64,000 nucleotides of DNA, taken from NCBI RefSeq assembly GCF_041915215.1, contig NZ_JAYSBV010000017.1; one strand, written 5' to 3'. The stretch comes from Zoogloea sp021286885. GTDB taxonomy: Bacteria; Pseudomonadota; Gammaproteobacteria; Burkholderiales; Rhodocyclaceae. Below, one piece after another: positions 27,532 through 34,995 of this stretch. The notes under the pieces are model-generated. The model did not search any database, was not told the DNA's origin, and was given only the letters and a program-made list of their open reading frames with translations. The translations under genes were made by a program, and so were the position numbers. The number at the start of each line of letters is the position of its first letter. The first letter of the stretch is position 1.

Positions 27532-30500
27532 AGCGCACCGCCCTCAAGATGAAGCGTATCTCCCTCTGTGTGCTGGCCGCCCTGGGCACTGTCCAGGGCC
27601 TGCCGGTGTGGGCCGAAGAGGCCGATGCCGCGCCCGAAACCGGTACCGAGGCCGAGCAACACCCGGAAGGCAAGCGGGTGGATAACGCCCGGGTGGATCT
27701 GCACCGCATCCCGCCCTCCACCGAGGCGCTGCCCGGGGCACCCTTGCCGGTGTCCGGCCTGATCCGTCAGGAAGCGCTGCGCCAGGGCAATGAGCCCCAG
27801 GCGGCGGCTGACTGTGGCGGCACGGTGTTGCCCAGCGCAGCACCGACCGCCGCCGACCTGCCCTTCCGGATCACGGTGGATGGGGAAACCCTGGAAACCG
27901 GCGAGCCCATCCACGAGGCAGACCGCCAGCGCTGTACCGACGTGGCCCTCTCCCGGGCCGACATCCAGGTCAAGTACGACGATCTGGCCGCCAAGCCCTC
28001 CCTCAACGTATGGGCGACCCCCGGGGTGGCGGTGCGCGGCGAGCCGACCGAGTTCCGTGCGTACGCCAACTATGTGAGCTGGCTGCGTAAGGTGGAGCTG
28101 CGCATCTTCCGTCGGGGCCAGCGCCCGGACGAAACGCCCGTCACCGTGCTGCCCATGGATTGGGTCAAGCCCACCGCCTGGAACGTGCCCCGGAATGCGG
28201 AAGACACCTATGTGTATCTGCTGCGTGTCTATGACGAAAAGGGCCGCTTCGACGAAACCGCCCTCAAGACCCTGACCGTCCAGAGCCGGCGCCGGATCGA
28301 GAGCGATCTGGACAAGCCCGAGCGGGAAGCCCTCACCGGCTGGGGCGAGAACGCCCTCAGTCTGCGCAACATCCCGGTCAAGGGCGGCACCATCACCGTG
28401 AGCGGCAGCCAGATCGAACCGGGCCAGCAGGTGTCGGCCCTGGGCCTGCCTGTGCCGGTGGACCCGAAGGGCCGCTTCGTGCTGCGCCAGATTCTGCCCG
28501 CCGGCCCCCAGTCGGTGGATGTGGAAGTGACCCAGCCCGATGGCCGCAGCCTCACCTTCCGGCGCAGTCTGTCTATTCCCGACAATGATTGGTTCTACGT
28601 GGCCCTGGCGGATCTGACCCTGGGCCGCAACCGGGTGAATGGCCCGGCAGAGTTGGTGACCGGGGATACCCAGCATTACAAGAACGAAACCCATATCGAT
28701 GGGCGTGGTGCCTTCTACCTGAAGGGGATGATCAAGGGCGACTGGCTGCTGACCGCTGCGGCGGACACCCGCGAACAGCCGCTCCAGCATCTGTTCACCA
28801 ACTTTACGTCCAAAGACCCGCGCTACCTGTTGCGTAACATCGACCCCAATGTGTACTACCCCGTGTATGGGGATGACAGCACCACCGTGGATGGGGCGCC
28901 CACTCAGGGCAAGTTTTACGTGCGCCTGGAAAAGGGCGACTCCCATGTGATGTGGGGGAGTTTCCGCACCCAATGGACGGGCAGCGAGCTGATCCAGTAT
29001 TCCCGGGGCCTGTACGGGGCTGGGGCGCGCTACCGTTCGGAAGAGACCACCAGCTTCGGCGAAAAGCAGACGGCGGTGGATGGTTTCGCGGCGGATCCGG
29101 GCACCCTGGCGGCTCGGGATGAGTTCCGGGGCACGGGCGGCTCCCTCTACTATCTGCGCCACCTGGACATCACCCAGGGCTCGGAGCGGGTGTGGGCCGA
29201 AGTGCGGGACAAGGATTCCGGATTGGTACTGGAGCGCAAGGAACTGAGCGCTTCTCAGGATTACGACATCAACTACCTGCAAGGCCGAGTGCTGTTGCGG
29301 GAGCCCCTGTCATCCACTGCCGGGGGCGGTGGGGTGGTGTTTACCTCCAGCCTCAACGGCAATCCGGTCTATCTGGTCACCACCTACGAGTACGTACCGG
29401 GCGTGACGGCGGTTTCCGAGTTTGCCGCCGGGGTGCGGGCCTCCCAGTGGATCACCGATCAGATCAAGGTCGGTGCCACCAGCTACCACCAGGGCGAAGG
29501 CGGCGCCGATCAGACTCTGAAGGGCGCCGATGTGACCTGGCGCATGGGGCCGGGCACCTCCATCAAGGCCGAAATGGCCCGTTCCAATGGCACGGGGAAT
29601 GGTTCCAGCACCTCCACCACCGGCGGTTTCAGTTTCGACAGCCTCACCTCCACCGGTCAGGCGGCCACCGCCAAGCGGGTGGACGCCAGCGTCGATCTGG
29701 CCGAAGTGGTGGATGGGGGCAAGGGCCGAGTACAGATGTATTGGCAGGACAAGCAAAAGGGCTTCTCCTCGCCAGGCCAGATCTACCTGAACAGCGAAGC
29801 GGTGCGGCAGGTGGGTTTCAGAGGCACGCTACCCCTGAGCGAGCGGGACGAGCTGGTGTTCAAGGGTGATGAACGCAACGCCCAGACCCAGGACGCCTCC
29901 AACATCGAAGTGGGCCTGCGCCACAAGATTGATGAAGAATGGACCGGCACCCTGGGGATGCGCTACGACAAGCGCGAAACCATCGCCGCTGCCGTCACCC
30001 AATACACCCAGAACGGCAGTCGCAACGACGTGATCGCCCGGGCCGACTATCGCCCCTTCCGCAACGAAGAGGGCGTGCCGCCGGGCACCCGCGAAGATTG
30101 GTCGGCCTATGGCTTCGTGCAAGGTACCACCGAGCACACCGGCAACCGGGATGTGAACAACCGGGCTGGGCTGGGCGGCTCCTGGCAGCTCACCGAGCGG
30201 GTGCGCCTGCTGGCTGAAGGCTCGGGCGGCAGCCTGGGGGCCGGGGGCAAGCTGGGCACCGATTACCGGGTGAATGATCGCAGCAATGTGTACCTGAACT
30301 ACGTGCTCGAAACCGAAAACCCGGATCTCACCTACCGGGGCCAGACCGGCACCTGGGTGTCCGGCAGCGAGTACCGGGTCAGCGAGGGAATGCGCTTGTT
30401 TGGCGAAAACAAGATGACCCACAGCGCCGGCCCCCAAAGCCTGACCAACGCGTTCGGGGTGGATCTCTCGCCCAACGACCGCTGGAACTACGGCATCAAG

Positions 30501-31283
30501 TACGAAACCGGCAAGATCACCAACCAGGATGGCAGCACCCTGGATCGGGACGCGGTGGGGCTTTCCCTGGGCTTCAAGGAAGGCAAGACCAAGTTCGCCT
30601 CGGCGCTGGAGTTCCGCAACGAAAACAGCTCCAGCTCGGGCACCCGCCACGTCTGGCTGATGCGCAATAGCTACGGCCAGCAGCTCACCGACGCCTGGCG
30701 TCTGCTGGGGCGCTACAACTTCTCCCACAGCAGCAACACCCAGGGCGCCTACTACGACGGCGGCTACCGGGAAGTGGTGCTGGGCGCAGCTTACCGCCCG
30801 GTGAGCAACGACCGCTGGAACACTCTGATCAAGTACACCAACCTCTACAACGTGCCGACCGCCGCCCAGGTCACCGCCTACGGGACGACGGCCGACTACG
30901 CCCAGAAGAGTCAGGTCATCTCCATCGACACCATCTACGATGTGATGCCCTGGCTCTCGGTGGGGGCCAAGTATGGGGTGCGCATTGGTGATCTGAAATA
31001 CACCAAGACCGATGGCGAATGGTTCAGCAGTCGCGCTGATCTGCTGGTGCTGCGCGCCGACTGGCACTTTGTAAAAGAGTGGGACGCGGTGGTCGAACTG
31101 CGTGATTTGCGCTCCCATGAAGCCAAGGATGCCCGTGCTGGCACCCTGTTGGGCGTGTATCGTCATGTGGGCGAGCATGCCAAGCTGGGGGTGGGCTACA
31201 ACTTCACCACCTACTCGGACGATTTGACCGACCTGTCCTACCGCAGTCGGGGCTTCTTCCTGAATGCATTGGCCAAGTATTGA
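27528..31283 (+). CDS. Large outer-membrane beta-barrel protein, partner of the giant repeat protein
   Basis: 1251 residues. A signal peptide (KRISLCVLAALGTVQGLPVWA, cut before EEADA) is followed by a variable N-terminus and beta-sandwich domains (~150-350). The segment DNDWFYVALADLTLGRNRVNG marks a family also seen in other proteobacteria and often annotated vaguely as OmpA-like or TonB-receptor-like. From ~residue 380 the sequence has alternating amphipathic strands typical of an outer-membrane barrel (YGIKYETGKIT, WRLLGRYNFSHSS, KLGVGYNFTTY), ending with an aromatic residue (NALAKY). No TonB box or plug is recognised. It overlaps the giant gene by 4 bp (ATGA). It probably anchors, exports or displays that protein at the cell surface (inference). 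Confidence 0.85.
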   Translation: MKRTALKMKRISLCVLAALGTVQGLPVWAEEADAAPETGTEAEQHPEGKRVDNARVDLHRIPPSTEALPGAPLPVSGLIRQEALRQGNEPQAAADCGGTVLPSAAPTAADLPFRITVDGETLETGEPIHEADRQRCTDVALSRADIQVKYDDLAAKPSLNVWATPGVAVRGEPTEFRAYANYVSWLRKVELRIFRRGQRPDETPVTVLPMDWVKPTAWNVPRNAEDTYVYLLRVYDEKGRFDETALKTLTVQSRRRIESDLDKPEREALTGWGENALSLRNIPVKGGTITVSGSQIEPGQQVSALGLPVPVDPKGRFVLRQILPAGPQSVDVEVTQPDGRSLTFRRSLSIPDNDWFYVALADLTLGRNRVNGPAELVTGDTQHYKNETHIDGRGAFYLKGMIKGDWLLTAAADTREQPLQHLFTNFTSKDPRYLLRNIDPNVYYPVYGDDSTTVDGAPTQGKFYVRLEKGDSHVMWGSFRTQWTGSELIQYSRGLYGAGARYRSEETTSFGEKQTAVDGFAADPGTLAARDEFRGTGGSLYYLRHLDITQGSERVWAEVRDKDSGLVLERKELSASQDYDINYLQGRVLLREPLSSTAGGGGVVFTSSLNGNPVYLVTTYEYVPGVTAVSEFAAGVRASQWITDQIKVGATSYHQGEGGADQTLKGADVTWRMGPGTSIKAEMARSNGTGNGSSTSTTGGFSFDSLTSTGQAATAKRVDASVDLAEVVDGGKGRVQMYWQDKQKGFSSPGQIYLNSEAVRQVGFRGTLPLSERDELVFKGDERNAQTQDASNIEVGLRHKIDEEWTGTLGMRYDKRETIAAAVTQYTQNGSRNDVIARADYRPFRNEEGVPPGTREDWSAYGFVQGTTEHTGNRDVNNRAGLGGSWQLTERVRLLAEGSGGSLGAGGKLGTDYRVNDRSNVYLNYVLETENPDLTYRGQTGTWVSGSEYRVSEGMRLFGENKMTHSAGPQSLTNAFGVDLSPNDRWNYGIKYETGKITNQDGSTLDRDAVGLSLGFKEGKTKFASALEFRNENSSSSGTRHVWLMRNSYGQQLTDAWRLLGRYNFSHSSNTQGAYYDGGYREVVLGAAYRPVSNDRWNTLIKYTNLYNVPTAAQVTAYGTTADYAQKSQVISIDTIYDVMPWLSVGAKYGVRIGDLKYTKTDGEWFSSRADLLVLRADWHFVKEWDAVVELRDLRSHEAKDARAGTLLGVYRHVGEHAKLGVGYNFTTYSDDLTDLSYRSRGFFLNALAKY

Positions 31284-31315
31284 TGGGATGAGCGGTCCCT
31301 TCACCTTCTGACCTC

Positions 31316-31344
31316 AGGCCGGGCGCGTTCCCGGCCTTTTTTTT
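31316..31344 (+). terminator. Rho-independent terminator of the giant-protein operon
   Basis: A perfect 8-bp stem (AGGCCGGG / CCCGGCCT) with a 6-nt loop is followed by an uninterrupted T-run. It lies 32 bp after the barrel gene stop and separates this operon from the CPBP gene. Confidence 0.93.
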
Positions 31345-31357
31345 GAATGCAGCAGGA

Positions 31358-32194
31358 ATGACTGAAATTTCTCCCCTGGGGGCCCTGTCTGGCTTGTTTC
31401 TTGGCCTGGCGGTGTTGGTGTACAGCTGGCGTCGGGTATCCCTGGCCCTGGTGCTGGCCAGTTTAGGGGCCGGCGTGGGCGGAGGGTTTTACGAATGGCA
31501 GGCCCTGGCGGGTGTGGGAGTGCTGGGTTTGCTGATTCTGGCGTGTTGGCGTGGGCATGCCTGGGCGCCCTGGATGCTGGGCGGCATGGCTTTGGTGTGT
31601 GCCTTGCATCTGTGGCCCGGCTTTCATAACCCCAGCTTGTGGGGGCCGGCCCTGATGATGCCGGGGGCCTTGCCTTACGAGTTGCGTTTGCCGATGGACA
31701 AAGCGCTGGCGGGCCTTGCCTTGTTGACCTGCATGCCGCGCCGGGCCTGTTTGCCAGATTTCTGGCGGCGGGTGCTGCCGGTGTTATGCCTGACCCCCGC
31801 CCTGGTGCTGGCCCTGGCCGTGGCCCTGGGCTTTACCCAATGGGCCCCCGGCTGGCGGCCCCACGCCCTGGTTTTTCTGGGGGTGAATCTGCTCTACACC
31901 TGTGCAGCCGAGGAGGCTTTTTTTCGGGGATGGATGCAGGAAGGCCTGCACCAGGCCCTGCGCCGCAAGCCCTGGGGAAGTGGGGTGGCCGTGGGTCTGC
32001 CTGCCGTGGTGTTTGGCCTGGCCCATGGGGGCGGAGGGGGGGTGTATGCCCTGCTGGCCGGGTGTGCGGGCCTGGGTTATGGGATTGCCTACGCCCGCAC
32101 CCGGCGCATCATGGCGCCGGTGCTGGTGCATTTTGCGCTGAATGCGGTGCATTTCATGGGCTTTGTATACCCAGCGGTCGTACCTGCCCCCTGA
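31358..32194 (+). CDS. CPBP family intramembrane metalloprotease
   Basis: 278 residues, about eight membrane helices. CPBP (Abi/CAAX-protease-like) motifs are present: AEEAFFRGWMQ (two catalytic Glu and Arg), VFGLAHGG (His) and HFALNAVHF (final His). These glutamate-type intramembrane proteases cleave membrane substrates and in bacteria include bacteriocin-immunity and accessory proteins. The substrate here is unknown. The ATG at 31358 is preceded by a GCAGGA ribosome site. A TTG 15 bp upstream falls in the terminator T-run and is unlikely. It sits just after the giant-protein operon but beyond its terminator, so co-expression is doubtful. Confidence 0.85.
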   Translation: MTEISPLGALSGLFLGLAVLVYSWRRVSLALVLASLGAGVGGGFYEWQALAGVGVLGLLILACWRGHAWAPWMLGGMALVCALHLWPGFHNPSLWGPALMMPGALPYELRLPMDKALAGLALLTCMPRRACLPDFWRRVLPVLCLTPALVLALAVALGFTQWAPGWRPHALVFLGVNLLYTCAAEEAFFRGWMQEGLHQALRRKPWGSGVAVGLPAVVFGLAHGGGGGVYALLAGCAGLGYGIAYARTRRIMAPVLVHFALNAVHFMGFVYPAVVPAP

Positions 32195-32232
32195 GGGCGG
32201 GGTGGGGCGACTTCAGCCGTGACCGTGCTCTT

Positions 32233-32261
32233 TTGAACCCGGCGGGCGGAGGCGCTAGACT
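32233..32261 (+). promoter_or_regulatory. Candidate sigma-70 promoter of rep
   Basis: TTGAAC (32233-32238) and TAGACT (32256-32261) are separated by exactly 17 bp, 45 bp before the rep start codon. Each box matches the consensus at four of six positions. Confidence 0.6.
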
Positions 32262-32305
32262 GCGCGTCCTGGTGCCCGTGTGGGCACGCCTGCCGGAAGC
32301 CTGCG

Positions 32306-34303
32306 ATGTCTGCCCTCCTACTCAACGCCCCCCAACGTGAAGCGATCCGTTATCTGGACGGCCCCTGCCTGGTGCTGGCCGGTGCCGGCTCGGGCAAGAC
32401 CCGGGTGATCACCCAGAAGATTGCCTATCTGGTGGGCGAGTGCGGTTTCAATCCGGCCAATATTGCGGCCATCACCTTCACCAACAAGGCCGCCCGGGAA
32501 ATGCAGGAGCGCCTGAGCAAGCTCATGGGCGGGCGGGCGGCCAAGGGGCTGACGGTATGCACCTTCCACGCCCTGGGGGTGCGCATTGTGCGCCAGGAGG
32601 CGGTACATCTGGGGCTCAAGCCCCAGTTCTCGATCCTGGATGCATCCGACGCCACCCAGATCATCACCGAAGTGAGCGGCAACACCGACAAGGTGCTGGC
32701 CAAGTCGCTCCAGTGGCAGATTTCCAGCTGGAAAAACGCCCTCATCGAGCCCGCCGAGGCGGCCAAGCTGGCCCACGACGAACTCACCAACGCTGCTGCC
32801 TTGCTCTACGCCGAGTACGACAAGACCCTGCGTGCCTATCACGCAGTGGATTTTGATGACCTGATCCGGCTGCCGGTGCGCCTGTTTGAAGAACACCCGG
32901 AGGTGCGCGAACGCTGGCAGAACCGGCTGCGCTACCTGCTGGTGGATGAATACCAGGATACCAACCGGGCCCAGTACAAGCTGCTGCGCCTGCTCTCCGG
33001 GGTGCGCGGTGCCTTTACCGCCGTGGGCGACGACGACCAGGCCATTTACGCCTGGCGCGGGGCCGATGTGGAGAACCTGCGCCAGCTCCCCACCGATTAC
33101 CCCAGCCTCAAGGTCATCAAACTGGAGCAGAACTACCGCTCCACCACCCGCATCCTGCACGCGGCCAACACGGTGATTGCCAACAACGAAAAGCTGTTCG
33201 ACAAGAAGCTGTGGTCCGAGCACGGGGCGGGCGATCCGGTTACCGTCATGGCCTGCCAGACCCCCGAGCACGAGGCCGAGGCGGTGGTGATGCGCCTCAA
33301 CGCCCATAAATTTGAGCACCGCACCCACTTCAAGGATTACGCCATTCTCTACCGGGGCAACCACCAGGCCCGCTTGTTCGAGCAGCAACTGCGCAACCAT
33401 AAAATCCCGTATGCCATTTCGGGTGGGCGCAGCTTCTTTGAAAACGCCGAGATCAAGGATCTGTGCGCCTATCTGCGCCTGCTCGCCAACGAAGACGACG
33501 ATCTGGCCTTCATCCGCGCCCTCACCGTGCCCCGGCGCGGGGTGGGCCCGGCCACCATCGAAGCCCTGGGGCGCTACGCTGCCCTGCGCCATGTGAGCCT
33601 GTTTACCGCCGTGTTTGAAGAGGGCGTGACCCAGCACGTACAGCCGCGCCAGCTGGAGGCTTTGCGCGATTTTGGCCACTTCATCAACCGCATGGCCCAC
33701 CGGGCGCCCCGGGAACCCGCCGGGCCGGTACTCAATGATCTGCTCAAGGCCATCAACTACGAAGCCTGGCTGTACGAGAGCTGCGACCCCCGGGAGGCCG
33801 AAACCAAATGGGGCAATGTGGGCGATTTCAGCAGCTGGCTGGGGCGCAAGGGCGAGGAAGACGGTAAGACCCTGCTCGACATGATTCAGACCATCACCCT
33901 CATCACCATGCTCGACAAGGAAGAGGCCGAGCTGGACGAGGTGCAGCTTGCCACCCTGCACGCCTCCAAGGGGCTGGAGTTCAAGCACGTGTTTCTGGTG
34001 GGAGTGGAAGAAGGGCTGCTGCCCCACCAGAGTTCCATCGACGAAGACAAGATCGAGGAAGAACGCCGCCTGATGTACGTGGGCATCACCCGGGCCCAGC
34101 GCACCCTTACCATCAGCTACTGCGAACGGCGCAAGTCCGGGCGCGATGTGCGCACCTGCGACCCCTCCCGCTTCATCGACGAGATGGGCGAAGACGGCGT
34201 GCGGCGCAACGACCGCAAGAGCACCGCGCCGCTGGGCAAGGAAGATGCGAAGGCCCGCATCGCCAATCTGCGCGCCCTGCTGGGCAAGGGGCCGGGAGGC
34301 TGA
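32306..34303 (+). CDS. rep: ATP-dependent DNA helicase Rep
   Basis: 665 residues, superfamily 1A helicase (E. coli Rep has 673). Motifs in order: Q-motif LNAPQREAIRYL, Walker A AGAGSGKTR, Ia ITFTNKAAREM, II LVDEYQDTN, III GDDDQAIYAWRGA, IV LEQNYRST, V TLHASKGLEF, VI YVGITRAQR. Rep is a 3'-5' translocase that removes proteins ahead of the replication fork and restarts stalled forks. It is separated from UvrD by the shorter C-terminus and by the segment HKIPYAISGGRSFFENAEIKD. The gene is single, with its own promoter upstream, and it converges on the small PEP-CTERM gene. Confidence 0.96.
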   Translation: MSALLLNAPQREAIRYLDGPCLVLAGAGSGKTRVITQKIAYLVGECGFNPANIAAITFTNKAAREMQERLSKLMGGRAAKGLTVCTFHALGVRIVRQEAVHLGLKPQFSILDASDATQIITEVSGNTDKVLAKSLQWQISSWKNALIEPAEAAKLAHDELTNAAALLYAEYDKTLRAYHAVDFDDLIRLPVRLFEEHPEVRERWQNRLRYLLVDEYQDTNRAQYKLLRLLSGVRGAFTAVGDDDQAIYAWRGADVENLRQLPTDYPSLKVIKLEQNYRSTTRILHAANTVIANNEKLFDKKLWSEHGAGDPVTVMACQTPEHEAEAVVMRLNAHKFEHRTHFKDYAILYRGNHQARLFEQQLRNHKIPYAISGGRSFFENAEIKDLCAYLRLLANEDDDLAFIRALTVPRRGVGPATIEALGRYAALRHVSLFTAVFEEGVTQHVQPRQLEALRDFGHFINRMAHRAPREPAGPVLNDLLKAINYEAWLYESCDPREAETKWGNVGDFSSWLGRKGEEDGKTLLDMIQTITLITMLDKEEAELDEVQLATLHASKGLEFKHVFLVGVEEGLLPHQSSIDEDKIEEERRLMYVGITRAQRTLTISYCERRKSGRDVRTCDPSRFIDEMGEDGVRRNDRKSTAPLGKEDAKARIANLRALLGKGPGG

Positions 34304-34315
34304 GGGGCTGGAGGC

Positions 34316-34594
34316 TTAGTGGCGTTTGCGCAGGAATAGCCCCAGGGCTGCGAGGGTCAGGCCTGCAAAGGCAAAGCTGCCGGGCTCGGGCAGGGGGCGT
34401 TCCCGGGTGAAACTATCCCGGATGCGGTTGCCATCGGGGGCTTGAGGCGCTGGGACTACGGGAGGCGTTGCGTGGGGCTGGCCAGCTTGGGCTCCCCAGG
34501 CGGTGGTGGCGGGGGGCTGGGGCGTGGGGGCTGCCAAGCTAGGGGTGCTTTGCAGCAGTAGCGCAATGAGAATGGAGCTTGTTATGGCGTGCAT
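34316..34594 (-). CDS. Small PEP-CTERM sorting-signal protein
   Basis: 92 residues. An N-terminal signal peptide (ILIALLLQSTPSLAA) is followed by a Pro/Ala/Thr-rich low-complexity stretch and then the C-terminal sorting signal: PLPEPGSF (the Pro-Glu-Pro motif), one transmembrane helix and a basic tail (LRKRH). PEP-CTERM signals are recognised by exosortase (EpsH-type), and the proteins are linked to exopolysaccharide or extracellular matrix. No exosortase gene is in this window. The ATG at 34594 has a GGA site five bases before it. A GTG 12 bp upstream is the alternative. A sigma-54-type promoter lies just upstream. The mature protein is so short that a binding partner or matrix role is the best guess. 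Confidence 0.82.
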   Translation of the reverse strand: MHAITSSILIALLLQSTPSLAAPTPQPPATTAWGAQAGQPHATPPVVPAPQAPDGNRIRDSFTRERPLPEPGSFAFAGLTLAALGLFLRKRH

Positions 34595-34628
34595 GATGTT
34601 CCGCACCTATCGGTTATGTGCTGAACAA

Positions 34629-34643
34629 GCATGCAGCGTGCCA
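34629..34643 (-). promoter_or_regulatory. Sigma-54-type promoter for the PEP-CTERM gene
   Basis: On the minus strand the sequence reads TGGCACG-N4-ATGC, with GG and GC at exactly the -24/-12 spacing and one mismatch to the usual TTGC. It ends ~22-35 bp before the candidate starts. Sigma-54 promoters controlled by PrsK/PrsR are known for PEP-CTERM genes. Confidence 0.65.
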
Positions 34644-34904
34644 GTATAAAAAAACTCAATCGATCAAGGAACTGGCCGGGTTGAATTGTTAAATATGTAA
34701 AAAAACTCGACAGCCTGCCGGTGCGCTTGTCCGTGGGCCAAAAGTGAGCGCTTCGGGTGCGGACAAGGAGCGTTTGCGTCTAGGACGCCCGAAAATGTCG
34801 CAGGTTTGCGAAAAATGGTGAAAAAATGCATGGTTTATTCGTATTGAATTAACCATGTATTGATTGTGGGTTAATCGAACTTTTCCTAACTGCATGGTTT
34901 TGTA

Positions 34905-34933
34905 AATAAAAACCGCCTAGCTGCAGTGGCGGT
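34905..34933 (-). terminator. Rho-independent terminator after the GGDEF-EAL gene
   Basis: Read on the minus strand: ACCGCC, a 10-nt loop, GGCGGT, then TTTTATTT. It lies about 60 bp downstream of the stop codon. Confidence 0.8.
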
Positions 34934-34995
34934 GTGTAAGAAAAACCGACACTTGTGACGCATGGGCGATACGAACTGGATTTTTGCAAGTGTTG

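Larger units (their letters stand above)
34607..34995. other. AT-rich intergenic region (389 bp)
   Basis: This stretch has no convincing gene. It holds the promoter of the PEP-CTERM gene at its left end and the terminator of the GGDEF-EAL gene at its right end. The middle is AT-rich, with runs of A and T. A TATACT box (minus strand, about 34644-34649) could serve as a sigma-70 alternative to the sigma-54 site. Confidence 0.6.

Noticed and set aside
31358..32194. The CPBP protease as an exosortase-type enzyme for the PEP-CTERM protein.
   Set aside because: It has the EExxxR/His motifs of CPBP proteases and not the Cys-Arg-His pattern of exosortase.
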